Assembly: GCA_016708315.1 (NCBI GenBank)
Contig: JADJGC010000006.1
Span: 1-64,000, forward strand
Direction: 5' to 3'
DNA from: a bacterium
Lineage (GTDB): Bacteria > Zixibacteria > MSB-5A5 > CAIYYT01
Length of the DNA: 64,000 nt
The position numbers and the translations under genes are program-made. The notes under the pieces are model-generated. The model searched no databases, was not told the DNA's origin, and was given only the letters and a program-made list of their open reading frames with translations. Positions 53,251 to 62,874 of this stretch are shown piece by piece. Position 1 is the stretch's first letter. Each line of letters begins with the position of its first letter.

Positions 53251-54732
53251 CTACTCCTCTTCCTCACTCACCTTGAACGGCGGCGGCGCCATACTGCGAA
53301 TGCAGAAAGTATCGATAGAGTTCAAGTCGACGATATCAAAGAAGTCAAGCATCAGATCATCAATACACTGTGCATCACTCAACCCGTCCGGCATATGCGC
53401 CATCTGCGGAATTACGATTTCACGGCCATTCGAGAAATACTTGATCGCCTTGTGGCAGCCAATCACTGGATCGCGTCCGCCTTGCAGGATCAATGTCGGT
53501 GCATCCACTGTCAGGTTTTTGAAGTAATCCTCCGGCAATTCTCCCTTTGGCCACAACTCCGCCGCTCGTCTTTGCTGTGCGATGCGGTAATCACCCAGAA
53601 GAGTTCCTGCTGTTAGTGAATCAGCTTCAGTCGCGCTAATAAACGGTGCGTCCTCGGCGCCGGTGATTGAGAGATACGCTCCTTCGGCTAGAAACGGCGG
53701 GTAACCGGTGACCTCCGGTTTCATCCGTTCGAGAAACGGCGCATAGTTTCCAAGAACCGCCTGGTGCACGATCCACGGCACTTGGCGCGCACCTGATGAT
53801 GAATACATCGCACTACGCAAAGCCTCGACGAATACATCCGCCCGAATTATCACCGTCGTCGGCTCCATTGTGTACTCATCGGCGATTGTGGTGAGAGCGG
53901 GATTGAACCGCAGTTCCTCAACAAATGTTCGCAACTCAGTCTCCAGATTTGGAAACGCTTCATTACAGGAAGAATCAGCACGGCAGTCGGTAAACAGTGA
54001 ATCAAAAGCCTCCTCGGCTTCATAGGCATGATACAGCGGCATCTTCGATTCAATATCGGCCGGCCCTATCAGCACCATCGAGCGCACATGCTCGGGATAA
54101 GCACGCGCATACACAAAGGCCGCACGTCCGCCATACGATATGCCGATGATGTTGATCTTCTCATAGCCAAGCCACGCGCGGACTTCATCAATATCGGCCA
54201 TCGCATTGGTTGTCGCGTACTGTGTCAGGTCGGCGCGCTGCTCCAATTCAAGACGACACGCTTCGACCAGTTCAGGTGGATACATCTCTTTCACGAAATT
54301 TTGCACTACCGACGAATCACCGACGAGATTGCAGTGAAGCGGATTTGAATCGCCCGTCCCGCGAATGTCAACAAGTACGATATCGCGTTTCTTTCGAAAC
54401 GCCGACTCTTCCGCAAAGAAGTAAGCCGCATCTGTCGCAGCAACTCCGGGACCGCCTTCAAAGAAGAAGATCGGGTCCGGTTCGGGATTTTCCGCCAGTG
54501 CCGGAATGACAATGATGTTGAGCGAAATCTTGCGCCCGTCCGCTAACGCGCGGTTCTCAGGCACTTCATAGCGACCGCAAAGAATGCTGTCATTGCTCCA
54601 TGACGATTCGCACATGGTTAGCGGCAGGCGCTGACTGGCAGCTCGCGTTGCTGTCGAAGATGACGCCACTGTGGACCCACATAGTCCAATCGTGAAAAGC
54701 AGAATGACTGCACGAATTGTCACGTTGTTCAT
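53251..54732 (-). CDS. Secreted alpha/beta hydrolase, TAP-type
   Basis: 493 aa. N-terminal signal peptide (VTIRAVILLFTIGLCGSTVA). Catalytic elements: FFEGGPGVAATD (oxyanion hole), VDIRGTGDSNPLHC, nucleophile elbow GISYGGRAA, acid in LQGGRDPVIG and His in QMAHMPDGLS. The C-terminal TAP-like domain follows. Same family as 43200-44750 but clearly diverged. Likely extracytoplasmic peptidase or esterase. It lies downstream of radA on the same strand (57 bases). Confidence 0.85.
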   Translation of the reverse strand: MNNVTIRAVILLFTIGLCGSTVASSSTATRAASQRLPLTMCESSWSNDSILCGRYEVPENRALADGRKISLNIIVIPALAENPEPDPIFFFEGGPGVAATDAAYFFAEESAFRKKRDIVLVDIRGTGDSNPLHCNLVGDSSVVQNFVKEMYPPELVEACRLELEQRADLTQYATTNAMADIDEVRAWLGYEKINIIGISYGGRAAFVYARAYPEHVRSMVLIGPADIESKMPLYHAYEAEEAFDSLFTDCRADSSCNEAFPNLETELRTFVEELRFNPALTTIADEYTMEPTTVIIRADVFVEALRSAMYSSSGARQVPWIVHQAVLGNYAPFLERMKPEVTGYPPFLAEGAYLSITGAEDAPFISATEADSLTAGTLLGDYRIAQQRRAAELWPKGELPEDYFKNLTVDAPTLILQGGRDPVIGCHKAIKYFSNGREIVIPQMAHMPDGLSDAQCIDDLMLDFFDIVDLNSIDTFCIRSMAPPPFKVSEEEE

Positions 54733-54788
54733 TTCCTTCTCTTGACTTAATCTACTAAATATCTGATTGGCTGATTCGATTTCATGAT

Positions 54789-56159
54789 CTACAGCAACGC
54801 CGCCTTCGCCAGTTCCTGAATTTTCTCGATCCCGACCAGCGCAATCCCCTTCACCGGCTTCATCCCTTTGAGATTCTTCTTCGGCAAGATCACTTTCTCA
54901 AATCCCAGTTTCAACGCTTCAGCGATGCGTCGCTCGATATACGGCACTGCACGCACTTCGCCGGAGAGACCAACCTCGCCGATAATCACACTGCGCGGCT
55001 GCACCGGAATCTCTTCGACCGACGAAATCAGCGCCGCCATCAACCCCAGATCGAGCGACGGGTCATCGATCTTAAGCCCTCCCGCCAGATTGATAAACAC
55101 ATCGCGCGTCCCAAACAGCGTCTTCTGCCGTTTCTCCAGAATTGCTAACATCAACGACAGGCGCTTGGAATCGTATCCTGCAGAAACTCTCTGCGGAAAA
55201 CCGAAATTCGTCTGGCTTGCCAACGCCTGTATTTCCAGCAGAAGCGGCCTTTGCCCTTCGACGGCAGTCACTACGGCACGTCCGGGAATGTCGTCGGGGT
55301 ATTCGTCTAAAAACAACTCCGATGGATTCGCCACTGCGGTAAGACCCGTGTCGCCGATCTGAAAAATGCCAATCTCCGATGCTGGTCCAAAGCGGTTCTT
55401 GCGCACTCGCAGAATCCGAAACAAGTTGTGCGTCTCGCCTTCGAAATACAGCACCACATCAACGAGATGCTCAAGTATCTTCGGTCCCGCGATTGCGCCA
55501 TCTTTGGTGATATGCCCGACGAGTATCAGAATCTTGTCGGCGCGCTTGCAGAAATCGATCAACTCCGCCGCGCTGGAACGAATCTGGCTCACCGTGCCGG
55601 GCGCCGATTCCAGCGCCGGATCGTACAGCGTCTGCACCGAATCGATAATCACCAACTGCGGATCGATCTTGTTGATCAGCCCGTACACCTGAGGCAATTC
55701 GCGCACTGCGGCGACCTTGACATTAGGATTGTCCACGCCGAGCCGTTGCCCGCGCAATGCCACCTGTTGCGAGGATTCCTCGCCGGTGAGATAGAGCGTT
55801 GTTTGTCCAATCGCGGCCAGATACCCAGCAACCTGTAGCATCAGCGTCGATTTGCCGATTCCCGGTTCGCCGCCAATCAGTATCGAAGATGCCGGTACAA
55901 TGCCGCCGCCGAGCAGATGATCGAATTCCGCTAATCCGGTCGGCGTCATTGGAACCGATTCAAAACGACACTCGTTGATTGCGTAGACTTCCGAGTCGTC
56001 CATCACCTTGGTTTTGGCGGATGAACGCGGTACCGTGACCTTCTCTTCGATGATCGTATTCCACTCTTCGCAGTCGGGACATTTCCCCATCCAGCGCGAG
56101 AAGCTTTTTCCGCACGCGGAACAGACGAAGATCGTTCGGTCGGTCGCCTTCCCTTTCAT
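54789..56159 (-). CDS. radA: DNA repair protein RadA (Sms)
   Basis: 456 aa. C4 zinc finger at the N-terminus (CSACGKSFSRWMGKCPDC, Cys at 13, 16, 27, 30), RecA-like ATPase (GGEPGIGKSTLMLQVA), the RadA-specific KNRFGP motif, and a C-terminal Lon-protease-like domain (LAGGLKIDDPSLDLGLMAAL, VIIGEVGLSGEVRAVPYIER). It drives branch migration in homologous recombination. 12 bases after dnaB, so they are one operon. All motifs complete. Confidence 0.96.
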   Translation of the reverse strand: MKGKATDRTIFVCSACGKSFSRWMGKCPDCEEWNTIIEEKVTVPRSSAKTKVMDDSEVYAINECRFESVPMTPTGLAEFDHLLGGGIVPASSILIGGEPGIGKSTLMLQVAGYLAAIGQTTLYLTGEESSQQVALRGQRLGVDNPNVKVAAVRELPQVYGLINKIDPQLVIIDSVQTLYDPALESAPGTVSQIRSSAAELIDFCKRADKILILVGHITKDGAIAGPKILEHLVDVVLYFEGETHNLFRILRVRKNRFGPASEIGIFQIGDTGLTAVANPSELFLDEYPDDIPGRAVVTAVEGQRPLLLEIQALASQTNFGFPQRVSAGYDSKRLSLMLAILEKRQKTLFGTRDVFINLAGGLKIDDPSLDLGLMAALISSVEEIPVQPRSVIIGEVGLSGEVRAVPYIERRIAEALKLGFEKVILPKKNLKGMKPVKGIALVGIEKIQELAKAALL

Positions 56160-56171
56160 GATCTCAACTCC

Positions 56172-57563
56172 TTAGAAATTCCCATCAGGCGAGCGCGCAT
56201 ATTCGCGATTCTCGAAGCGGATATATTCGCCGAGGAATGTCAGCTTCACCACGCCGGTCGGGCCGTTACGCTGTTTGGCGATGATGATCTCGGCGAGATT
56301 CTCCTCGTCGGTTCCCTTGATTTGCTCGCGCTCTTCTTCGGTGTGTTTGTAGTGCGATGGACGATAGACGAACATCACGACGTCGGCGTCCTGTTCAATC
56401 GCGCCTGATTCTCGCAGATCGGCAAGGATCGGGCGTTTTTCGCCGCCGCGCGTTTCCACCATACGCGACAACTGACTGCAGGCGATGACCGGGATATCCA
56501 GTTCCTTTGCGAGTCCCTTGAGTGAACGTGAAATTGTCGAAATTTCCTGCTGGCGATTTTCTGCACGTTCGCCGGAATTCATCAACTGCAAATAGTCGAC
56601 CACGATCAGTTCCAGATTGTGCTGTGACTTGAGCAGACGCGCCTTGGTGCGTAAATCCCAAATCGTCATCGTTGCGGTATCATCAATAAAAATCGGCGAC
56701 TCGGCAATCGGACCGGCGAATTCGACCAGGTTACGATACTCGTGTTCGTGCAGACGTCCGCTGCGTAAGCGATGCGATCCCACTCGAGCGCGCGAACTCA
56801 AGATTCTCTGTACGATTTGTTCATCCGACATTTCCAGCGAGAAGATCGCGCACGTCTTCCCCTTGTCGACAGCGACGTGCTCCATGATACGCAGCGCCAG
56901 CGAGGTCTTGCCCATACCCGGACGTCCTGCGACAACAATCAATTCGCCGCCGTGCATACCGTCGGTCATTTCATCGAGGTAGGTAAATCCGGTCGGCAGG
57001 CCTCTCACCTGTCCGTCCGATTTTTCCATTTTCTCCATCTTGTCGAAGACCACCGGCACTATTGTCTTGATCGACTGGAAACCCTTGTCGGTGCGGTGCA
57101 TGGCGATTTCAAAGACTTTGCTCTCAACGAAATTCAGCAGGTCTTTGACCTCGCCTTCCATGTGCTGCGCTTTATTGAAAATCGCGGAGCTAAGACTCAT
57201 CAACTTGCGCAGGATCGCCTTTTCCTTTACGATCTCCGCATACCGGTCAGAATTCGCAGCGGAATAAACATCCTCCTGCAATTCCACAAGGTATGCTCGC
57301 CCGCCGATTGCTTCCAACTGCCCCATCGTGATCAACTTGTCGGTGACAGTGACGATGTCGGCGGCAATGTTCTGCTCGAACAACTCGACAATGGCTTCGA
57401 AAATTATCTGGTGACGCCGGTCATAGAAATCATCGCGATTGACGATGGTACATGCATTCGAGATGTAGTGGTTGTCCATCATCAGCGCGCCAAGAAGCGA
57501 CACTTCCGCCTGCCGGTCCTGCGGCGGTACTTTATCGAGAACTGTAGAATCGATTTGCTGCAT
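56172..57563 (-). CDS. dnaB: Replicative DNA helicase DnaB
   Basis: 463 aa. N-terminal DnaB domain (EVSLLGALMMDNHYIS, IFEAIVELFEQNIAADIVTV) and C-terminal RecA-like helicase domain: Walker A VVAGRPGMGKTSLALRIMEH, IFSLEMSDEQIVQRIL, VDYLQLMNSG (Walker B), ACSQLSRMVETRGGEKRPIL and VMFVYRPSHY. The C-terminus is the usual length. It unwinds DNA ahead of the replication fork. ATG at 57563; upstream are DnaA-box-like sites (57683-57807). Followed by radA. Confidence 0.97.
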   Translation of the reverse strand: MQQIDSTVLDKVPPQDRQAEVSLLGALMMDNHYISNACTIVNRDDFYDRRHQIIFEAIVELFEQNIAADIVTVTDKLITMGQLEAIGGRAYLVELQEDVYSAANSDRYAEIVKEKAILRKLMSLSSAIFNKAQHMEGEVKDLLNFVESKVFEIAMHRTDKGFQSIKTIVPVVFDKMEKMEKSDGQVRGLPTGFTYLDEMTDGMHGGELIVVAGRPGMGKTSLALRIMEHVAVDKGKTCAIFSLEMSDEQIVQRILSSRARVGSHRLRSGRLHEHEYRNLVEFAGPIAESPIFIDDTATMTIWDLRTKARLLKSQHNLELIVVDYLQLMNSGERAENRQQEISTISRSLKGLAKELDIPVIACSQLSRMVETRGGEKRPILADLRESGAIEQDADVVMFVYRPSHYKHTEEEREQIKGTDEENLAEIIIAKQRNGPTGVVKLTFLGEYIRFENREYARSPDGNF

Positions 57564-57836
57564 CAGTATTTCTTACGATTGGGGTTTAGGTCCTGCCCGT
57601 GGTTTCAGTCTATATATAAAAGAGAACGTTCGTTGCGCCAAGTCGAATGTTTGAAGTCTCTCAACAAGTTGTAAACAACCGGTGTTGATAGCTATACACA
57701 CATAGACTTGTTGCGCACAACATATTCACATAGAAATCGATTGAATGTCAATCACTTTCGAGGATATCGACACAAGTCACACTCGGTATCGAACAAGGTG
57801 TGGATAAGTGCAATGGGGTTGGATAGAACGGTTGTG
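57564..57836. promoter_or_regulatory. AT-rich region with DnaA-box-like sites upstream of dnaB
   Basis: 273 bases with no gene. A perfect consensus box TGTGGATAA (57799-57807) and three near-matches: CTATACACA (57692-57700), ATATTCACA (57722-57730) and TGTTGATAG (57683-57691). Could mark DnaA regulation of dnaB or an origin-like region. Near-matches are not decisive. Confidence 0.45.
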
Positions 57837-58535
57837 CTACTTCGCCATAAACGCGTCGTATTCGCGGCGCAGCATCTGCACATCTTCCCAGGTGTCGCGC
57901 TTGTATTCAGGGAATCGCAGTAGCGCAGCCGGATGATAGGTCACCATCAACTTGCGGCCCTCGAATTCATGCCACTTCAATCGCAGTTTGCCCAGAGGCG
58001 TCTGCGTATTGAGCAATGCCTGCGCGGCAATTCGGCCAAGACAGCAAATGAATCGCGGGTTGATCAGTTCAATCTGTTGTTTGAGATACGGCATGCACTC
58101 GGCCATTTCGTCAGGCTGGGGATCGCGGTTGCTCGGTGGACGACATTTGACGACGTTCGCGATATAGATCTGTGTGCGATCAAACTGAATCGCCGCCAGA
58201 ATCTTGTCGAGCAATTGCCCGGCGCGGCCAACGAACGGCTCGCCCTTGAGATCTTCATCACGCCCTGGACCTTCGCCGACAAACATGACCTTGGCATTCG
58301 GATTGCCGACGCCAAATACGAACTTGTTGCGACCCTGATGAAGCCTGCACTTGGTGCAGGTATTTATCTGTCCGCAAAACTCTTCGAGACTTCCCGCCTT
58401 GGCCGCCAATCGTCGCGGCTGCGGCGGAGTGAGCGTGTTGATCAGATCGTATGACAGCCTGATCCCGCCGAGGCCAAGCGCTTCCTGTTGTTTGATCGCT
58501 TTGGCGACTAATTCGAGCGAGCGTTTATCGGTCAT
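57837..58535 (-). CDS. Uracil-DNA glycosylase, family 4 (Fe-S)
   Basis: 232 aa from ATG 58535 (an upstream TTG at 58556 also in frame). Family-4 features: the iron-sulfur Cys pair in CTKCRLHQGRN with later Cys in VVKCRPPSNRDPQPDE and RFICCLGRIAAQ, uracil-recognition VMFVGEGPGRDEDLKGEPFV and the catalytic-region YHPAALLR. It removes uracil from DNA to start base-excision repair. It overlaps the coaBC stop region closely, so the two are co-transcribed. Confidence 0.88.
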   Translation of the reverse strand: MTDKRSLELVAKAIKQQEALGLGGIRLSYDLINTLTPPQPRRLAAKAGSLEEFCGQINTCTKCRLHQGRNKFVFGVGNPNAKVMFVGEGPGRDEDLKGEPFVGRAGQLLDKILAAIQFDRTQIYIANVVKCRPPSNRDPQPDEMAECMPYLKQQIELINPRFICCLGRIAAQALLNTQTPLGKLRLKWHEFEGRKLMVTYHPAALLRFPEYKRDTWEDVQMLRREYDAFMAK

Positions 58536-58536
58536 G

Positions 58537-59733
58537 CTATTTTGCCAGTCTTTCAATTGCGTCCAGAATACGACCAGCCATTTCCGACTTGGTCATTCTC
58601 TCAAGCGTGACCGGAGCCGCATCCTTGGAGAATAAAGTCGCAGCATTATGATCTCCGCCGAATTCGATTCCCGGCAAAGTCGGATTGTTCATCAGAATCA
58701 TATCGAGATTCTTCGCGTGCAACTTCTTGGTAGCATTCTCGGCGCTGGAATCCACCTCGAGCGCAAATCCGATGTTTATTTGTGAAGGCTTCTTCATCTT
58801 GCCGATTTCGGCAAGTATATCCGCGTTCGCCGCAAGTTCAATCTTGTCGGGAGTTGGGTGCGACAGCTTCTTCGTCGAATAACTCGCCGGTCGATAATCT
58901 GCCACTGCCGCCGCCATAATCAAGACGTCGCAATTTGCGTAGGCGCTCTTGACAGCTTCCAGCAACTGCTGCGCCGATTCGATGTTGACTCGCTTCACGC
59001 CAGCCGGCGTATCAAGCGCTGTCGGTCCGGAAATCAAGGTCACATCGGCACCGCGACTAGCAGCTTCCTGCGCCAGTGCATAACCCATCTTTCCCGAAGA
59101 GAAATTCGAGATGTATCGCACCGGATCTATGCGCTCGATCGTCGGTCCTGCCGTTACCACCACGCGTTTACCGGCGAGCGTTTTCTTTCCACCGAAGTAC
59201 TCAACGACGCGCTGGTAGATATTTTCCGGCTCTTCAAGTCTTCCCACGCCAACAGTATGACAAGCTAACTCGCCGGAGGCCGGCATCACGAAGATGTAAC
59301 CGAGCTTCTGCAATTTGGCAATGTTCTCCTGCACAATCGGATTGTTGAACATCTCCGTGTTCATCGCCGTAGCGATCATAACATCCGATTGCTTTGCCAT
59401 CACAATCGTACTCAGCAGGTCATCGCCAATCCCGCTCGCGATCTTGCCGATGATATTCCCCGTCGCCGGAGCGATCACAATCAAGTCCGCCCATTCGGCG
59501 TAAGAGATGTGATGTGTCGCAACAAAGCGGTCAGCGGGAAACATCTCGACCGCGACTGGATTATCGGAAAGAGTTTCGAGTGTGGTGACAGTTACGAATT
59601 TTGTGGCTGATTCAGTGAGAACAACTTTGACCTCGGCGCCGGCTTTGCGAAAGTAGCGCACGAGATAACAAGCTTTGTAGGCCGCGATGCAGCCTGTAAT
59701 GCCCAGTAGAATTTTCTTGCCTGTAAGTGGCAT
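58537..59733 (-). CDS. coaBC: Bifunctional phosphopantothenoylcysteine decarboxylase / phosphopantothenate-cysteine ligase
   Basis: 398 aa. The N-terminal CoaC flavoprotein part (about 1-190): ILLGITGCIAAYKACYLV, HHISYAEWADLIVIAPATGN, MNTEMFNNPIVQENI and the substrate-clamp Cys in GELACHTVGVGR. The C-terminal CoaB part: VVTAGPTIERIDPVRYISNF, SSGKMGYALAQEA, VLIMAAAVADYRP and KLSHPTPDKIELAAN. Two steps of coenzyme A synthesis. Follows smg by 18 bases and precedes udg, one operon. Confidence 0.95.
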   Translation of the reverse strand: MPLTGKKILLGITGCIAAYKACYLVRYFRKAGAEVKVVLTESATKFVTVTTLETLSDNPVAVEMFPADRFVATHHISYAEWADLIVIAPATGNIIGKIASGIGDDLLSTIVMAKQSDVMIATAMNTEMFNNPIVQENIAKLQKLGYIFVMPASGELACHTVGVGRLEEPENIYQRVVEYFGGKKTLAGKRVVVTAGPTIERIDPVRYISNFSSGKMGYALAQEAASRGADVTLISGPTALDTPAGVKRVNIESAQQLLEAVKSAYANCDVLIMAAAVADYRPASYSTKKLSHPTPDKIELAANADILAEIGKMKKPSQINIGFALEVDSSAENATKKLHAKNLDMILMNNPTLPGIEFGGDHNAATLFSKDAAPVTLERMTKSEMAGRILDAIERLAK

Positions 59734-59751
59734 GCGTTCAGATCGAAGCGA

Positions 59752-60213
59752 TCAATTGACCACTTCACTCCCGTCGATATTAAACAAGTTCAGATCGACG
59801 GATGTTCCGGAGGAAAACACGTAGCGGGATGCGATCACTTTCATGACCGGCAAATCAATCTTCTCGGTTCCGAGCAGAAACGCCTTGTCGACGATTCGCT
59901 CGAACTGCGCCGGGGAGATCAATCGGAATCGCAGCATCAAGATCAGGAATCCGGCGGCGTCCGGCGTGAAGTGTTCCATCTCCAGTTGGCTCATGACGCG
60001 CACGGCCTGGGATGAACTGCTGTTGGGATTGACCTTGCCGCCTTCTTTTTGGAGTTCCTCAAGAAACCAGCCATACGCCGAAGAGATTTCGGAATCGGTA
60101 AACCCGCGGCTCTTCAGATCTTTCGAGATTGCCCGAAACGGCCCGATTTGGCCATTGTGGCTGCGAAGATGCTCCACGAGGTAAAATACTATTTCGAGAA
60201 TTCGTTCTTCCAT
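59752..60213 (-). CDS. smg: Smg/DUF494-family protein
   Basis: 153 aa from ATG 60213 (a TTG four codons earlier also possible). Matches the Smg/DUF494 family: MEERILEIVFYLVEHLRSHN at the start, GFTDSEISSAYGWFLEELQK, and a C-terminal segment with FRLISPAQFERIVDKAFLLG. The biochemical role of Smg is unknown; in proteobacteria it lies near dprA/topA. Here it is first of the smg-coaBC-udg operon. Confidence 0.85.
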   Translation of the reverse strand: MEERILEIVFYLVEHLRSHNGQIGPFRAISKDLKSRGFTDSEISSAYGWFLEELQKEGGKVNPNSSSSQAVRVMSQLEMEHFTPDAAGFLILMLRFRLISPAQFERIVDKAFLLGTEKIDLPVMKVIASRYVFSSGTSVDLNLFNIDGSEVVN

Positions 60214-60330
60214 AGCCGTACTCAATTCTATTATCGGCTGTGAACAGTCAATTTCTTTGCGGATGATTCACTCATCCTTGTCTTGAAGGTACGTTGCTGA
60301 AGGGCAATTCGCAAGGATAAAACAGCAGGA

Positions 60331-60363
60331 AAAAACCGGGCACGCCACTGCGAACCCGGTTTT
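60331..60363 (-). terminator. Intrinsic terminator downstream of purH
   Basis: On the minus strand aaccggg...cccggtt stem followed by TTTTTT (complement of the A-run at 60330-60335). 17 bases after the purH stop, ends the gatB-purN-purC-purH run. Confidence 0.85.
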
Positions 60364-60379
60364 ATGAACTACAATTTGA

Positions 60380-61942
60380 TTAGTGACGGAAATGCCGTAT
60401 GCCTGTCATCACCATAGAGATACCGGCCTTGTCGGCGGCAGCAATTGCCTCATCATCCTTCTTCGAACCACCCGGCTGGATGATTGACTTCACTCCGGCA
60501 GCAACCGCGGCCTCTACGCCGTCCGGCATCGGGAAGAACGCATCGGAAGCCAGCACTCCGCCTTTGGCGCGTGCGCCGGCCTTCTTCACGGCATTCTCCA
60601 CAGCATCAACGCGCGAGGTCTGCCCGCAACCCATGCCAACCATCGTCGTGCCGTTCAGAATGGCAATCGCATTTGACTTGATGTGCTTGATCAATTGGAA
60701 TCCGAACAATAGCGACTTGATCTGTTCTGCAGTCGGCTTTACTTTGGTAACGATACTCAACTCGGCTTCGGTTACAGTATGACGATCTGCAGATTGATAC
60801 AGAAATCCGCCATGCACAGCCCGCAACCAGCGCGATGCCGGAGCGATCTTGCCAATCGCTGGAAGTCGTAGGAGTCGGCGCTGTTTCTTCTTTTCCAGTA
60901 AAGCCAGCGCGTCGGCATCATAGTCGGGCGCCAGAACGCATTCGACGAATTGTGTTTCGTGTAGCAACTGTGCGGTCGCCATATCGACTTTGCGATTGAG
61001 GCCAATGATCGACCCGAAAGCCGACATCGGATCGGCGTCGTGAGCTGCGCGATATGCTTCGATCAATGTCGCTGCACTCGCAGCACCACAGGGATTGGTG
61101 TGCTTCACAACACAAGCAAACGGCTCGGCGAAATCGAGGACCATCCCCAACACCGAGTCGAGATCGACATAATTGTTGTATGATAGTTCCTTGCCTGCAA
61201 GTTGTTCGGCATCGGCAATCGAGAGCGTCGTGTCGCCGATGGTCTGATAAATCGCCGCCGCCTGATGCGGATTCTCGCCGTAGCGCAAGTCAGCATTCTT
61301 CTTCAGGTGGAGATTGATTTCCGACGGGAACTCACTTGCCGATTCATTTGAAGTTTTTGCTGCAGCCGATCCAGCGAAGTAGCCGCTTATTGCTGCATCA
61401 TATTCGCTGATCATCTTGAACACTGCACCAGCATAACTGCGGCGCAACTCAGGCGATAGTGCGCCGCCGGTCGCCTTGTAGTCCTTGACAAATCCCTCAT
61501 ACTGATTCGGATCAACCAGCACTGCCACCGACGAGAAATTCTTCGCTGCAGCGCGAATCAGCGTCGGACCGCCGATGTCAATGTTTTCGATGATGTCCGC
61601 CTCCGGCTTTCCCGAAGCCACTGTCTGCGAGAACGGATACAGATTGACGATAACCAGGTCAATCGGCTTGTAGTCGAGTGAATCCAGTTGCTCGCGGTCT
61701 TCCTCAACTTCTCGCCGGAACAAAATTCCCGCCGCGATTTTCGGATGAAGCGTCTTCACGCGCCCATCGAGAATTTCTGGAGCGCCGGTAAATGACGACA
61801 CCGGGACGACCTTGATTCCGGCATCTTTGAGAGCCTGTTTGGTCCCGCCGGTCGAGATAATCTCGATCCCTTCGTCTTGTAGAAACTTCGCCAATTCCAC
61901 GATTCCGCGTTTGTCGGAAACGCTGATCAGGGCACGTTTCAT
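60380..61942 (-). CDS. purH: Bifunctional AICAR transformylase / IMP cyclohydrolase
   Basis: About 520 aa. Start set at ATG 61942 (MKRALISVSDKRGIVELAKF), the family's usual beginning, with AAGGA upstream. The 13 residues before it (from 61981, overlapping the purC stop) look non-native. Cyclohydrolase domain: ISVSDKRG, EIISTGGTKQAL, GGVKTLHPKI-like DGRVKTLHPKIAAG, DLVIVNLYPF, DIGGPTLIRAAAKN. Transformylase domain: LRYGENPHQAA, KELSYNNYVDLDS, VKHTNPCGAA, HIKSNAIAI, GCGQTSRVDA and SDAFFPMPDG. Last two steps of IMP synthesis. Confidence 0.96.
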   Translation of the reverse strand: MKRALISVSDKRGIVELAKFLQDEGIEIISTGGTKQALKDAGIKVVPVSSFTGAPEILDGRVKTLHPKIAAGILFRREVEEDREQLDSLDYKPIDLVIVNLYPFSQTVASGKPEADIIENIDIGGPTLIRAAAKNFSSVAVLVDPNQYEGFVKDYKATGGALSPELRRSYAGAVFKMISEYDAAISGYFAGSAAAKTSNESASEFPSEINLHLKKNADLRYGENPHQAAAIYQTIGDTTLSIADAEQLAGKELSYNNYVDLDSVLGMVLDFAEPFACVVKHTNPCGAASAATLIEAYRAAHDADPMSAFGSIIGLNRKVDMATAQLLHETQFVECVLAPDYDADALALLEKKKQRRLLRLPAIGKIAPASRWLRAVHGGFLYQSADRHTVTEAELSIVTKVKPTAEQIKSLLFGFQLIKHIKSNAIAILNGTTMVGMGCGQTSRVDAVENAVKKAGARAKGGVLASDAFFPMPDGVEAAVAAGVKSIIQPGGSKKDDEAIAAADKAGISMVMTGIRHFRH

Positions 61943-61977
61943 TTTGTTTTCCTTCTTGCCTTTCGTCATCGTCATCA

Positions 61978-62871
61978 TCACTTCGCCAGAAGCAAATTCT
62001 GGACTTCTTCATATTTCTTGCGGGTGCCTTCGATAATACCGGCTGGCAAGTTCGGCGGCGGCGAGTTCTTGTCCCAGCCGCAACTGGTCAAGTAATCGCG
62101 CACGAATTGCTTATCAAACGACTCCTGCCCGCGTCCGATCTGAAACTTGTCCTTCGGCCAGAATCGCGACGAATCCGGCGAGAGAATCTCGTCGATCAAA
62201 ATCAACTTGCCATTGTGCATGCCGAACTCAAACTTTGTGTCCGCAAGAATGATACCCCGCGTCTCGCAGAAATTCGCTGCCTTCGTATATATCTGTTTCG
62301 ATACGGTGCGCAGTTTTGCCGCCAGTTCTACGCCGACAATTTGCGCCATCTCCTCGAATGAGATATTGATATCGTGCCCGCTTGCTTCCTTGGTTGCTGG
62401 AGTGAAGATCGGCTCGTCAAATTTCTGTGATTCCTTCAAATCAGTCGCAAACTTGAACCCGAGAACCGTGCTGTTACCCTTCTTCACTTCGCTTTGATAT
62501 TCTTTCCAAAGCGAACCGGAGATGTAACCGCGCACTACGCACTCGATATCGATACGTTCTGCTTTGACGACGAGCATTGAGCGCCCCTCGAGCTGATCGC
62601 GGTACTTGTGCAATTCCTGCGGGTAGTCATCGACATTGGCGCTGATGAAGTGATTGGCGACAACGTCCTTGACATAGTCGAACCAGAACAACGACATCTT
62701 GGTAAGAATCTTTCCCTTGCCGGGAATTGCGTCGGGAATCACATAATCGAATGCCGAAATGCGGTCGGTTGCGACAATAAGCAGTCGATCGTCGAGATCA
62801 TAAACGTCGCGCACCTTGCCGCGCGCAAAGATTTTGATGTCGGGCATTTCGGTTTGCAGAAGGCTATCCAT
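61978..62871 (-). CDS. purC: Phosphoribosylaminoimidazole-succinocarboxamide synthase
   Basis: 297 aa. SAICAR synthase landmarks: ARGKVRDVYDLDDRLLIVAT, DRISAFDYVIPDAIPGKGKI, ECVVRGYISGSLWKEY, DTKFEFGMHNGKLILIDEIL, SPDSSRFWPKD (ATP/CAIR binding). The N-terminal plan and length are those of the longer, archaeal/eukaryote-like PurC type. It ligates aspartate to CAIR with ATP in purine synthesis. ATG at 62871, three bases after the true purN stop at 62875; its stop overlaps the longest purH reading. Confidence 0.95.
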   Translation of the reverse strand: MDSLLQTEMPDIKIFARGKVRDVYDLDDRLLIVATDRISAFDYVIPDAIPGKGKILTKMSLFWFDYVKDVVANHFISANVDDYPQELHKYRDQLEGRSMLVVKAERIDIECVVRGYISGSLWKEYQSEVKKGNSTVLGFKFATDLKESQKFDEPIFTPATKEASGHDINISFEEMAQIVGVELAAKLRTVSKQIYTKAANFCETRGIILADTKFEFGMHNGKLILIDEILSPDSSRFWPKDKFQIGRGQESFDKQFVRDYLTSCGWDKNSPPPNLPAGIIEGTRKKYEEVQNLLLAK

Positions 62872-62874
62872 GTT

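Noticed and set aside
61943..61981. Extended N-terminus MMMTMTKGKKENK for PurH
   Set aside because: The family starts at MKRALISVSDK; the ribosome-binding site sits before that ATG.
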